A stretch of DNA of 64,000 bases from Vandiemenella viatica (GCA_031002005.1 JARYHS010009186.1:182678437-182742436), one strand, 5' to 3'; positions 11,913 to 23,734 are shown, counted from the first letter of the stretch. Numbers and translations: made by a program. The notes: generated by a model not told the origin, from the sequence alone.

Positions 11913-12527
11913 AAAAATAATAATTTTGTATTTCGGTTGTGAAGTTTTTATTTGATGACTACGCACACTTTGCATTCCGCCTCAATCGTGGCTGGACCAA
12001 CAATCAAGAACTGTCCTGTCATACTCATGTAATAAGCAGAATTCTACCCAAAAAAAAAAATAAATCCTTCCTGCTACTTAAGAATATTATCAATAATTAT
12101 ACGTACACCACATACGCTCTATTCTTTCTTACAAAACTGAAATCAAGCAAGAAACAAGTGTATATTTATAAGTGTTAATTCTGTAATAACACACTATTCA
12201 TTTACGTCTCTGATGTGCAACTACACAGTCAGCCAATGTGACATTAGGCCCGTTTACACGCACGGTTTTTCCGACGGTTTTGGAGCGTACGCTCCAGGCG
12301 CGCGCATCAATCCTTTACGTGTAAATGCTCGGTGGTCAGAGAGGCCTGGCGCGCGCTCCGAATGCGCACATCTGGCGCGCAGGTCTAACGGGGCCTTGTG
12401 TTTACACGTGCATTGTCGATCTGCAGTCTTGATGCGTCAGTACAAGTTCGTTGTTGGTTCGAATTTCTGGGTGACTTTATTTAACTTTACCCTGCTTTAA
12501 CAGATAAAAATCTAAATCTTGAAAAAA

Positions 12528-12750
12528 ATGTGGTCAAGAGATAATTTGGAAGGATTTATAGAACTTTATAAGAATTTTCTGTTTGTGGAAGGTTAAATCA
12601 AACGACTAAAAAAATAAAAATTTAAAAAATCGTAAATATGATTAGTAGAATTCAGCAGGGTAAATGTATGTGAAAGTGAAAACAAAGATTTCGTCACTGA
12701 AAGGATTCAAGAAACTCGGCGGCAATTCGAAAAGAACTGAGCAAAATATA
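12528..12750 (+). pseudogene. MADF-domain protein remnant of the Harbinger-like element
   Basis: Starts MWSRDNLEGFIELYKNF, shifts frame, continues CLWKVKSND, then after stops VEFSRVNVCESENKDFVTER and IQETRRQFEKN. MADF domains follow this pattern: an LIELY helix, CLWK, then an F-V-x-x-(R/K)-I helix and a final R-F/L-K helix. In Harbinger transposons the Myb/MADF protein helps recruit the transposase to DNA; this comes from family knowledge. At least one frameshift and several in-frame stops make it non-functional. The apparent 65-codon ORF at 12664 is a shadow frame. Confidence 0.7.
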
Positions 12751-12884
12751 TGCAAGCAATTTAAAATCTTGGAGGGATATTCCAGTTGCCAAAAAACGAA
12801 GAGTAGGAGGCAAACATTACTCTGCAGTTATGCTCTTCCTAATGACTGTGTCTTGTTTTGATATTTGTGGAGATACTAACTTTA

Positions 12885-13100
12885 ACTTCACCTTTTTAGG
12901 TAAGGGTGTCAGGTATTGGAATAAGCTACAAAGGGAAATGATGAACAATTTACCAAAAACGTTGAAAGAATTTAAAGTTAAAATTTGTAGAGGGCAAATG
13001 TAGGTGGGTGCAGGAAAGAGGGAAGATGGGCGTGTAGGGAAATTGCCACAGAAGCGTGCGCTCCATTGCAATTTAATGAAATATTATTATTATTAAAATG
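12885..13100 (+). repeat. CR1-like LINE 3' end nested in the Harbinger-like element
   Basis: Aligns by eye with 26.49-26.68 kb over GGTAAGGGTGTCAGG, GGAATAAGCTACAAAGGGAA, AAAACGTTGAAAGAATTTA and AAATTTGTAGAGGGCA, and ends with the family 3' terminus (GGGAAATTGCCACAGAAGCG). It encodes only the last residues of ORF2 plus the 3' UTR. It lies inside the transposon termini, so it inserted after that element. Confidence 0.8.
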
Positions 13101-13261
13101 TAGTTATATATGGAACTGTTGTTTCGTAGACAATTTTTATAATCATCTGGGTCATTTATTTTTCCCGTTGCTCTCACTAAAGAGGCATGTGTCCATATAG
13201 ATCTCTCTTTTCGTGCCATCTTTCTGCCTATATAAACTTTGTTTATTTAATTCTTTATGTA

Positions 13262-13290
13262 CAAAAAAAAAAAAAAAAAAAAAAAAAAAA
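13262..13290. repeat. Poly-A run
   Basis: An uninterrupted A tract of 29 bases within the Harbinger-like element. No obvious retroposed body precedes it. Confidence 0.9.
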
Positions 13291-13644
13291 TTAAAGCTGC
13301 TCATATTGCTCAGTTTATGTATCGTAATTTCTTTTGGAGGATATTTTAAATACACTTATAAACACAAGCACAACTAACAAAAACAACAACGACCTGAAAA
13401 CCGAATGTTGCAAGCTGGACCGTCTACAAAACTTTCCAACCCTGCGAAAAGTCCACGCGCCACGGGATAACGGTCATTTCTGGTGCGTACGCTCCAACCC
13501 GCAGTCCTGGCGCGTGCGACTGGAGTGTTGACCATTTTTAGTGGCACGCTCCAGGAGCGACGGTCCAACCTCACGCTCCGGCGCGGCAGTCCGGAGCGCC
13601 GTTCCAAACCGCCAGTTTGGCGGATACGTGTAAACGGGCCTATT

Positions 13645-16100
13645 GCCTCTTTCGATTCCGGAACAAAAGTCAAGAATTTACGCGAGCCTTGGACACAGGG
13701 ACAGAAAGATTATTTCGCTCACTGATTTATTGTAGCGTAAATAATTCAAGAATTAATTCCAGGTTTGAAACTACTTTATTTACTACAGTAGCAAAAGTAA
13801 CAACATGTGCAGTCAGACCACGGTTTGGTGATGGCCATTGTTGACAAATAACCAAACAGATGTCTGCCGTTCCACAGATGTTTGATGTTCAGCTTGAACA
13901 GATAACTGGCGTTTATACATCCATCGTTGAAAAATATTTTTTTAATAAAAATAATAATAATTTGATTGCGATGAAATCTTACGATTTCAACCCATCATTG
14001 GCAAAGAAGATAGGGAAATTAGATTCGAATTAATAACTTGACCGTTATTGTATCTACAGTAAAAATATTTGAAAAAAAATTCACAAGTTATCTCGTTTTA
14101 TATCCACTGTGGTTGAAACAATACATGAGAATTTTTTTTATTATTATTTACTGTCTGTAATCAGTTGTCATTCACTGCATGAAATGTGGCGGTTCACACG
14201 TTTCGAAAGATACTATTATGGCATAATTTTTAAATTAAAAACTTAATACAGCCCATGAGAATGTTTCGAGGTAACATCACAATAAAACGTCGCATCTGAG
14301 CCCATTGCATTTTTCCTTCATTTCGCTGTGCATATAGTTCCCCTTGTTCAGCCGATAAGCTCACCACCACAGATACCGACTTCACAGCAGCGTTGTGCCA
14401 TTAATTCTCATCCTGGTGGTCTTTCTCAAACAGCTGACGCGGCCACAAGTTGGAAGCCCAAGCCAACTACAACGCATCTCTATGGGAAAAATTTGGCTAA
14501 ATACTTTTACGCTTTGAGAGGTCTCTTACAAAATGATTTATTAATAGAGCTGCAGACTCAAAACACAAAGAACTGGAACAAATGCCAAGTAAAATGAACA
14601 ATCCAAAACGACGGCAAAATGTCAGTGTTTTGTATGTGTCTTGCAAATGTTCATGTAGATTCTCATATGGTGGATACAAATCGAGAAATACGAATTATAT
14701 TGTTCGCTTACGTTGTTGCACCGTCTCTGGTTTCCATTTGCCCTTGAAAGTATTTGTAGAGTAGACAAAAAGTTTGTTCAATCAACGACATTATTTAAGA
14801 ACGGAAGCGCCTGCTACAATTTTTTACTTCTGAAAAAATATGTGATGTCACGTAAAAATGGTCTGAAACGGGGAAATATTTTTAAAAATAACAATACCCA
14901 AATTATCTGTTTTATGTTGCAGATAAATAAATAATTTTAGACCGAGTACGCTCCTCGTATTTAAGTAATTTTTTTTTAATAAAAGGAAAGTGTTGTTAAA
15001 TTTTATGTAAATAAATTGTTAAAAGAAATAAACAACGAATTATTCATTCAGTAATTAATGTCGCTTCAGTGTTTAACCTTATTTGTGTGGTCAGGTTTAT
15101 TTTGCTTGTGCTCAAATGTCAAGATTCATTTACATTTTTATGTTCACGGGAAAAGCAGACGGTCTGTATGCCAACCACTCCACAAATGTTTATGCCATTA
15201 TTTTAAATGAAATAACCTGCTCTTTACAGTGAATTCATACGCAAAATTTCATTTGTTTCTTTCATTACAATCATAAAAAACTATCTTTCTGTATAAAATA
15301 CTATAACTCAATGACTTTATAGGCTTTTCCCTTTGGATGCAACGCGATGGTCATTTTTACTGTTTTATATATCTTTGTCTACATGTGTAATATGTATTTA
15401 TATTAATCCCGTGGTAGTTCTTATAAACAATTCTTTCGACAACGATGATATTTGTTTCTCTACTCGTAAATAAACACCAGTGTGGTCAAATTCCGACCCT
15501 ATTATAATGATATCGAATTTGTGTGCCAGTTACATACCAAACGATGAGATTTCTTGGGTATTTACCTTAACATAGGCATTTATGATGCTTCAAATTATTT
15601 TTCTCGAAGGAATGCATGGTCTTCAGGCTTACAATGAGATTTTCTGCTCGGGTACATGATAACAGCATTGTTCGGCACACAGAAACATCGCTGAGATAGG
15701 CTCCAAATGCCTGCCTCAGACAACATGTCGCACACACGAATAATTATTAAACCACGTTGGTAAGAGCTTAAGGTTACCAGAACGCGGTCGTCACAACTTC
15801 TTAAATTGTACCACCCATACTTACACTGAAAGTAAACGTGTCTTTGATATTGCGTTCTTACAACTATTTACATCATGGTGTAATTGAAAATCTTGCTTTA
15901 GCGTCTACACACAGACAGAAGAAAACGCAGATGAACTGCTAATATAATTTTAGAAATAAGCAACAACTAGAAGTTTATCTACGGTTCATTTATTATAAAT
16001 CATCAAAATCATTTATTCTAAACATAATAATTAGTTGTAGATTTCCTAAGCTGTTCTCTAATGTCTTACTTATCTTTACCTATTATACAACCAATTAATA
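13645..16100. other. Non-coding stretch; one unassigned 89-codon ORF
   Basis: The plus-strand ORF at 14328-14597 lies in a slightly GC-richer patch and is rich in P, S, T and Q near its start. I recognise no domain, signal peptide or convincing splice context, so I do not call it a gene. The rest is AT-rich and unremarkable. Confidence 0.35.
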
Positions 16101-16160
16101 GGTGTGTAGGGGAAATTGCCACCGGAGCCTGTGCTCCATTGCAATTAAATTAAATTAAAA
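16101..16160 (+). repeat. CR1-like LINE 3' terminal fragment
   Basis: Clear match to the family terminus: GGGGAAATTGCCACCGGAGC, then CTGTGCTCCATTGC and AATTAAATTAAATTA. It is truncated to about 60 bp. Confidence 0.75.
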
Positions 16161-16255
16161 ATTAAATATCTTAAGTGATGAAATGTAGCAGAAATTATAC
16201 CAATAATAGTACATTAAATATAAAAATAGATTTGGATGTGATAGGAGTAGCTAGT

Positions 16256-16442
16256 GAATTTTGCTACTAAGGAATTAAAATTACAACCGAAGGCCGAAGC
16301 AGGAATGATGTTAAAAGCAGAATAGCACTAGCGAAAAGAGTCTTAACGAAAAACAGAAATTTTTTAGTTTCAAATATTAATCTAGAACTCAGAAAGAACT
16401 TTTTAAAACTCTATGTGTGGAGCGAAGCATGAAATTAGGAAT
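16256..16442 (+). pseudogene. LINE reverse-transcriptase C-terminal fragment, cut by the gap
   Basis: The plus frame reads GIKITTEGRSRNDVKSRIAL, then AKRVLTKNRN and NLELRKNFLKLYVWSEA. This is the region after the RT palm in LINE ORF2 (YLG...I...G...D...RI..AK...ELRK.LLK...W). The corresponding part of the better preserved LINE at 45.9-46.1 kb has the same order. The YLG tyrosine is followed by a stop, so this copy is dead. The assembly gap removes everything 3'. Confidence 0.75.
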
Positions 16443-17442
16443 NNNNNNNNNNNNNNNNNNNNNNNNNNNNNNNNNNNNNNNNNNNNNNNNNNNNNNNNNN
16501 NNNNNNNNNNNNNNNNNNNNNNNNNNNNNNNNNNNNNNNNNNNNNNNNNNNNNNNNNNNNNNNNNNNNNNNNNNNNNNNNNNNNNNNNNNNNNNNNNNNN
16601 NNNNNNNNNNNNNNNNNNNNNNNNNNNNNNNNNNNNNNNNNNNNNNNNNNNNNNNNNNNNNNNNNNNNNNNNNNNNNNNNNNNNNNNNNNNNNNNNNNNN
16701 NNNNNNNNNNNNNNNNNNNNNNNNNNNNNNNNNNNNNNNNNNNNNNNNNNNNNNNNNNNNNNNNNNNNNNNNNNNNNNNNNNNNNNNNNNNNNNNNNNNN
16801 NNNNNNNNNNNNNNNNNNNNNNNNNNNNNNNNNNNNNNNNNNNNNNNNNNNNNNNNNNNNNNNNNNNNNNNNNNNNNNNNNNNNNNNNNNNNNNNNNNNN
16901 NNNNNNNNNNNNNNNNNNNNNNNNNNNNNNNNNNNNNNNNNNNNNNNNNNNNNNNNNNNNNNNNNNNNNNNNNNNNNNNNNNNNNNNNNNNNNNNNNNNN
17001 NNNNNNNNNNNNNNNNNNNNNNNNNNNNNNNNNNNNNNNNNNNNNNNNNNNNNNNNNNNNNNNNNNNNNNNNNNNNNNNNNNNNNNNNNNNNNNNNNNNN
17101 NNNNNNNNNNNNNNNNNNNNNNNNNNNNNNNNNNNNNNNNNNNNNNNNNNNNNNNNNNNNNNNNNNNNNNNNNNNNNNNNNNNNNNNNNNNNNNNNNNNN
17201 NNNNNNNNNNNNNNNNNNNNNNNNNNNNNNNNNNNNNNNNNNNNNNNNNNNNNNNNNNNNNNNNNNNNNNNNNNNNNNNNNNNNNNNNNNNNNNNNNNNN
17301 NNNNNNNNNNNNNNNNNNNNNNNNNNNNNNNNNNNNNNNNNNNNNNNNNNNNNNNNNNNNNNNNNNNNNNNNNNNNNNNNNNNNNNNNNNNNNNNNNNNN
17401 NNNNNNNNNNNNNNNNNNNNNNNNNNNNNNNNNNNNNNNNNN
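16443..17442. other. Assembly gap (1000 N)
   Basis: Exactly 1000 undetermined bases, so the true size may differ. ORFs reported across it are artefacts of the Ns. Confidence 0.99.
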
Positions 17443-17861
17443 CCTACGACTGTTACCAGCTCCCATCCATCCTTATCAACTTCCTCCAACCCACTATCTC
17501 TACTTTCTGCCTCTACAGCTTGAGCCTCGACAAGCTCAGCCCCCACAGGCTGTGCCTGTGCAGTCTGAGCCTCCACAGGCTGAACCTCCACAGGCGAGGC
17601 CACCACAGACCACGTCTGCAGAGGCTGAGCCTCCACAGGACGAGCCTCAAGAACCCTGATCCTTTCACGCAACTCCCTAATCGTTTCGCCCAACTCCCAC
17701 ATCCTATCATCCCTAAGACACAGTGAACAAAACCATGGGAGAGCCTCATTTATTTCCCCCGTTTCCTCTTCCCCACATGCCCAGTGAAACCACTTCTTAC
17801 ACCAACTACAACCCATCCCCTTCGCAACGTACCTACGACAGGCGCCACAGTTTCCAGTCAT
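17443..17861 (-). CDS. PHD-finger protein, probably ORF1 of a CR1-type LINE (partial)
   Basis: An open frame of 139 codons runs from an ATG at 17861 into the gap. An upstream TTG-initiated extension is not credible in a eukaryote. Residues 5-48 form a C4HC3 PHD zinc finger: C5/C8, C18/C21, H26/C29, C45/C48, with W24 before F25-H26 and W43 before the last cysteine pair. Residues 52-72 (MWELGETIRELRERIRVLEA) look like a short coiled coil. They are followed by about 45 residues of degenerate proline/valine-glutamate-alanine-glutamine repeats. CR1-like LINEs are known to encode PHD-type ORF1 proteins thought to bind nucleic acid or chromatin. CR1-like 3' ends occur elsewhere in the window. The visible part has no stops. 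A host PHD gene is less likely but not excluded. Confidence 0.6.
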
Positions 17862-19497
17862 GATTTTTCCCAAATTCTTCAACCTTCTTCTAAACAAACC
17901 TTAAATTTATTTGATAAAGTAGTCTTATAAAGTTTATACTATATTTTTTAACGTTTTTTACTAAATATGATAGGTGCTATACTCGACTAACTGTTGAATT
18001 GTTATATATACTTAATTTGATTGAAGTTTTATGAAAAACGACTAGGTAATTAAACTACTTAAGAACCAATGAATAAAACTTAAGCTAATGGATTTCGAAA
18101 CAAACTTAAGATGGTAGGTCAATACTATTTAGTGCTAATGTGGATAACAACTATTTTGTTACTTATGAAAGTTAAAAAAAAGAAAGGTGGAAATTTTTTT
18201 ATATATATATATATATTAGATGGCAATTAAACTCTATTAAATTTCAGACAGAACACGTTAATTATTAGAACGTACGTTTTTGCTATCGTAAACTTGATTT
18301 CGATATCGATAGTCGCTCTTAACGATGATGTAATCTATGGTAACCTATGTGAGTAACTAAATGATATATATGAATACTTATGTTTATTATTTATTATTTC
18401 CAGTTGATTTTATTACTATTTCGGAACTAATTAATTAAGACACTGTGTTATTTTAAACCTAATAATGCCTTAATATAGGACAATACAGAAAGCTTAACAA
18501 TCGAAATTCAAACTAGTGATTTGAACTATTTTTGACGGTATATAAGAAATTTAACACTACAAAATAACTTAAACTACTATTTTTACCTATGCTATAGTAT
18601 TATAGTAATCTAACTATCAAGCTTATGCTAAGTTTAATCCAATGAAACGTGCAATAACTAGCAATAACGTTAACAACAATGACGCGAAATTTAAAAACTG
18701 ATATTTATGGTGTAATCTTAAATAATTCTTCTTGCTAGCAATAATTCTAAGAGTTTAGATGATAATTAAAGATTTTAAAATAATTTAGTCTACAAAAACT
18801 TAGCTGATGAATGCAAAATCGCAGTTTGATGAGCAGCTCTCGACAGACACAGCCAATCGATCGCACAGCAAATATATATATATATACCTATTTTTATTAA
18901 TCTTTAGACACGAATCTGTAACCATGGTTGCGCCTTAGGTTGGAACCCAAATGGACCGTGCCTTTTTTGACTGCTGATTAATATTTTTCTTAATTATTAA
19001 AAATTTATCTAAACACAAAGTCTTAATCTCCCAGAAAAGTCCTTTTGGAGGAATCAACCCGGCACCCTCCTGGAGTGTTTTCAACATCATGGAGGAGGTT
19101 GAAACGCATCGAAGTTGCACGCCTGGAAGGTGATATGTGTTGAGAACGTTTCAGCAGGCTTTTGCAACCCATCTAGGATGGCAAGAAAAATTCCAGCACC
19201 CTCAAAGTCTCTCGTGGCCTCTTGTTCTCCGAAGCAAGTAGAATTAGATGTTTCCTGTAAAGGCGCCAATTTCATCTTTTATTTCCCGAAGAAATCTCGG
19301 CTTTATCAGCATTGATTGTCACTCTCCCCTGCTATAATCTTTTTAACCATCCGCTCAGTATTGCCAACTTCACTTCCATAAACGTAGCATTCAACCAGTC
19401 AGGTGTATTATGGAATTATCCGACACATTGTGATCTCGTCTGTTTTGCCGACTTTGCTGAATCTAACATTGTTCGGCACTCACGCACAAACAGCCTT
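17862..19497. other. Mostly non-coding, with TA repeats
   Basis: Very AT-rich up to 18.8 kb, with TA runs at 18200-18216 and 18871-18887. Between 19020 and 19300 the sequence is less AT-rich. Minus-strand frames there (19087-19275 and 18935-19120) have a codon-like look, including GAGIFLAILDGLQKPAETF, but no family I recognise. It could be a decayed retroposon or an exon; I leave it unassigned. Confidence 0.35.
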
Positions 19498-19500
19498 TAA

Positions 19501-20200
19501 AAGCCTTCTATAAATTACGTCACACCTTGAGGAGGGGGGGTCAACAAAGTGTGACAAGGGGGGGGGGGGACGTGTCATAAACTTTGTGACATCACATGCA
19601 TAATTTGTATAATTTTTTGGCTCGTATTGCCCCAGTGTCGAGGCATACGTATTTAAACGATCACGTGGCATGTGTGGACTATATTTTTCATCATACAAAG
19701 CCACTAACCAACATAAGCAATTATATAAGAGGTAACTAGAGGTTTTCTCCATCATGAAGATTCGTCCAAAAAACATTGCCGCTAGAAGAAACAGGGAATG
19801 CTTATTAAACGATGACGATGCTTTACGTTTGGATGAAGATGATGTGACACTTCGAATGTTCCCAACACTATCGAAATCAAGAATGATGTGACTATTATGC
19901 CAATCATAAACAGTATCAAGGAATGGATTCAAAACCCATGGACACATGATGACTCAATTTTGTATCATTAATTCGATTTTTTATGTTTTTTTTAAATATT
20001 TTCTTAAATTTTTGATTTATTGTTGATATGATTTTTTAACTAGAAATACATAAATCATTTTGGAAGTGCTGTTTTAATTTATAAATTACAAAATATGTGG
20101 CGTCACACCAGAGGAGGGGGGGTCCCACAAATGTGACAACCTGGGACATGGGAGGGGTCCAAAAATCATGAAATTCGTGTGACGTAATTTGTGGATGGCC
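19501..20200. mobile_element. TIR element 2 with G-runs, TAA target duplication
   Basis: A 700-bp element flanked by TAA (19498-19500 and 20201-20203). Left end AAGCCTTCTATAAATTACGT then CACAC; right end, reversed, GGCCATCCACAAATTACGTC then ACAC. Each end also folds on itself: CGTCACACC is answered by GTGTGAC about 30 bases inward on the left and by CGTGTGACG about 70 bases away on the right. G-runs are on the plus strand near both ends (19533-19570 and 20113-20156). The interior ORF on the minus strand (19480-19947) crosses the terminus and has no recognisable domain, so it is not called. Confidence 0.7.
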
Positions 20201-20203
20201 TAA

Positions 20204-20965
20204 AGGGAAGCTCCAAACACCTTCCACGTATAAGTGAGTAACACAACCAAACAGCGGCCATCAATGTTTAATGTTTAGCCGCCAGACATGCGTCATTACA
20301 ACGTTTTGACGTTATCAGTGGCCAATCTGTACATTGTTAATAATTGTTGCGGCTGTATCAATACAACCACCAACATATTTGTAAAGTTAATAGTCAGTAT
20401 TTTCGCTTACGTATGTTGGTACATACCTTTAGAGAGAAATCATTTGTAACAATTTAATTTTGATATCCCTCTATTCTTTTGAAATAAGATGTATAATTTA
20501 GAATTGTATTGAGATATTTGTATTTCCGTCATAGTAACAACAATAATATCTTCAGTTACTCGTGACTTTAGTGTTAAACACGATTTTGTCTTCTTTCGGC
20601 AACAGTAAACAATACACATAAAAAACTGATTTTTTTTTGTGTTGGTTTGGTTATAACTACTCCATTGAATCTGGAATACCGTTTTAAATGTTTTGTGTGC
20701 AATTGAGTGAAATGTTAGGATTGTGACAATTTTTGTTCGTTCACATTACTAGCGTCAGTTACTATGTGATGATCACAAATAGTTTATATCACTAGAAAAC
20801 TGGAATACGTCCCAGCACTTTTATGGGGGAGGGGGGAAGGAATTTTCATTCTCAGTTTAGAAGGCGATATTGTCGGAGAATTAAGAAACACTAGATTCCA
20901 TGAGAATCTAGTGAATATCCTCTATAAGTAAATACGGCAACATTACAACATACCGTAAATTTATT
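20204..20965. other. Non-coding stretch
   Basis: No gene or known repeat recognised. A short G-run occurs at 20824-20837. Confidence 0.4.
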
Positions 20966-20971
20966 TATCAC

Positions 20972-21004
20972 TAGCAGTTACCCGCGACTTCGTCCGCGTT
21001 GAAA
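20972..21004 (+). repeat. Head fragment of a widespread arthropod repeat
   Basis: ACTAGCAGTTACCCGCGACT followed by TCGTCCGCGT is a motif that I know from many arthropod genomes as the start of a short dispersed element. The expected body does not follow; SINE-B and AT-rich sequence do. Confidence 0.55.
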
Positions 21005-21027
21005 AGTGTTGTAATATAAGATTTTCT

Positions 21028-21318
21028 TGAGAGGTCTGGTTGCTCAGTGGTTAGGGCGTCCAACTGGAGATGGAAAAGTCCCCAGCTTGAATTCCAGTCT
21101 TGGCGAGGATTTTCAAAGGTCCCTAGCTCGACCTTCACCTCTGGCATAGGTTGGTGTGTGATGTGAATTACGCCAGAATGCTCACTTTGTTCTGATTACG
21201 TGTTGAACTATGGGTCCTCTATGTCCGGTAGGATTACTGGGTTACGTTAAGAGGCTACGAAAGGGACTGATTCCGGAGACGTAAAGAAGTCTTGTCACCA
21301 GGTCAATACAACCATACA
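21028..21318 (+). repeat. SINE-B copy (tRNA-derived)
   Basis: The tRNA-like head has GGTTGCTCAGTGGTTAGGGC (A-box type) and GCTTGAATTCCAGTC (B-box type). A body follows with ATTACGCCAGAATGCTCACT and GTCCTCTATGTCCGGTAGGA. The same body appears in reverse at 28.3-28.6 kb, which proves it is dispersed. It is a different family from SINE-A, whose body it lacks. Confidence 0.8.
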
Positions 21319-23730
21319 GTTTATTTTAGAGCTATTTTTATTAGTAATAGTAGTAATAAATGTTGTAATAAAATTAAAAAAATCTATTTATGTTCCACAA
21401 CTACTTCTCTGAATTTTTAAAACAGTAAAAATATTCTGTTTGTAAGGAGTATTTTCAGTTTAATATATCCAAATATACAATATTGAGGATTTGTCTCCTA
21501 GGTTTTGGCTATTTTCATAGCCCTAGTTTTCTTACATTTCTTTGAAAGATTTGAATTTCGTTTACCCAACATCTCTTAAAATTACTAATTTCATCACGCG
21601 AATAAAAATGAATATAGTTTTAATTAATGGAAGCTCAAAACGTCAAAATATTAGCAATACATTGATGGAATCGACTAAATATCAACAACAAAAAAATACT
21701 AACATCCAAACAGCAAATAAATACTTAAGTGGCCCAAGGACGTTCATTTCCATTAGTAAAATTGCGATACTAAAAATGAATATTTTGATTTGCATTGAGT
21801 ACCTGAAAAAAATCTTTAAAAAAGAAGAACTTAATTTGCTCTTTGAATATTGATTTTTTTTAGGATATATTGGTTCCATCAACAGAAATTTACATATTAT
21901 AGTAGTAAGTATAGTAGTAATTGATTCTTTTATCCATAATAATCAGTGGTATTGCGGTAATGGTTTCTCTATCTCTGGAAACAACTGAATTTCCTATAGA
22001 CCAGTTTACTATAGTTCATTCGTTTCGATCCATTAATTCTGCGCTAAAATATAAATTTCAATATAAAAGTAGTAATAGATTGTTTCTTCATATTCGGTTT
22101 CTTATTCTGCATACAGAATTGAATGACTACCGGCGAATTACCACTCCGCTTTTCCGCCACTCCACTATCTGAATAAAACATTGATAAATTTAAAAAATTT
22201 ACTTCGGGCAACGCCGCATGGTTCTGCTAAATCGTCCAAGCTTAATATAGATCTTTTGATACAATATCGGTACAAAGCGATACATGATGTCACTAAAATG
22301 GCGCTCATGAAAGAAGCTTAATAACTAATAATGTTTCAGTTCTCATTCTGGCCCAGGCTGCGTTTTAAAATTACCGCTAGAAAATCAAAGCTTCTATCAC
22401 TCGCACATTAATACATTCACTATATTGTATGTTAGTGACGTCATGAATAGCGAAATAAACTTGACTTATTATTAACGTAGTAAATTAAATACTGAATATG
22501 TCTAAAACTACATTCAGCCGCATGAACTATGTCGTCAGCTTCATGACAGTTATTGAGGTAACGTAATTAAAAAATTTATGCTAAAATGCTTTTAACTTAC
22601 AGTGTACAACGGAAAGTCCACAATTCTCTACGATCGTTAATATTGCAGGTCAAATGTACATCGCGATAAAGTGACTTTTATTGCTCGTGATTTAGTAAGG
22701 TGTATAATGAAATTAATTGTGATAGTAATTTATGATATACTAATTAGGAATTTTGATATAGAAAATTCTGTTACCACTCGAAATGTAGGTCCAGAGCATT
22801 TAATGTGTTGAGATGTGTTCGTATCGTTTGATTTTGTAGCGGCAGTATTAGCAGAAATGTGGTTTGCTTGAAATGCTGCCTGGACCAGAATGTTTTTTGT
22901 TACAGCAGATGGCAGAAGGAATTTAGTTATTATTCGTAATAAGTAAGCAGCTTTCATATGTTCCATGCAAATGAGGTGTATTGTGTTGTAAACGACTTTC
23001 AGTGTTACTTCATGAAACAATAAGTTTCTACATTAGCCCATTGAATACATTCGTTTTAAGTGTAGCGTTCGATAGATATTTGCAGAATATTGAACAGTAA
23101 ATAAAAAGCAGTACTATTCGTACAAAAATTCTGAACAAAAAATAAAAAGGATTAGTTAAGTTTTAAATTTCGGCAAAAATAATTTGTAATACACAGACTG
23201 TATAGTAACAAAAAAGAAACAGGAAATAACTTAAACCGAGATAGAATAGAATCCTTTACATTTTTATAAATACGACATTTGGGGCACGACCATTTTGCAC
23301 TTTCAGTGAACCGACTTTCGTGCTGGTATACTCATAGCATTTTACTTTTTTTCCAAGCTTTGATTTTTTATATTTATTATAACGCATATATTACGAACGA
23401 AATTATGGTGTAATATTTGATATGTCATAGTATTTTATGTACGCAAATGAAAACATCTCTTTGCGAACTTGACAACAGTACCTACCTTTATTTTTTTAAT
23501 TTAAGTTTAAGAACAGATTTATATTTCCTGCTTCAAAACTATTATTTGTCAGTTGCGTCAGTTTTATGGCTTTTAAACTAAAAACAAACTTGCATATGTA
23601 TTTCTGAGAAGTAGTGTTTGGGATTTACTTAAAAATCAAAGAGTAAACGTGGCACGGCTATCTACGAAGTAGGAAACTCTTTGTTGCTTCCGAATTGATA
23701 TCTAATGGCATTTCTAAAAGAACTATGCGT
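21319..23730. other. AT-rich stretch with repeat remnants
   Basis: Near 22204-22230 it carries TCGGGCAACGCCGCATGGTT, which resembles the terminal GGGCAACGCCGGG motif of the same widespread arthropod repeat. ORFs at 21542-21853, 21921-22172 and 22730-23020 have no recognisable domain. No gene is supported. Confidence 0.4.
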
Positions 23731-23734
23731 TTTT

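Larger units (their letters stand above)
12246..13641 (+). mobile_element. PIF/Harbinger-like DNA transposon, decayed
   Basis: About 1.4 kb bounded by inverted AGGCCCGTTTACACG at the left and its complement at the right. ATT flanks both sides (12243-12245 and 13642-13644), as a 3-bp target duplication would. Both subterminal regions are much more GC-rich than the surroundings and carry iterated GGAGCG/CGCTCC motifs, including a 16-bp palindrome at 12281-12296; such arrays commonly serve as transposase sites. The interior holds a broken MADF-domain gene, a typical accessory gene of this superfamily, plus a nested LINE 3' end and an A-run. No DDE transposase is left. Assignment rests on ends, duplication length and MADF together. 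Confidence 0.7.

Noticed and set aside
12213..12500. 95-codon plus-strand ORF
   Set aside because: Starts outside and runs through the left terminus of the Harbinger-like element, so it is not a conserved gene.
13374..13725. Overlapping ORFs on both strands, rich in Arg, Gly and Ser
   Set aside because: They arise from the GC-rich subterminal array of the Harbinger-like element and have no domain.
16389..17897. Four long ORFs (343-502 codons) across 16.4-17.9 kb
   Set aside because: They run through 1000 Ns. Only the minus-strand part at 17443-17861 has real coding character.
19480..19947. 155-codon minus-strand ORF, the longest outside the gap
   Set aside because: It crosses the left end of TIR element 2. 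Its PPPPLSHFV and similar stretches are translated G-runs, and no transposase motif is visible.
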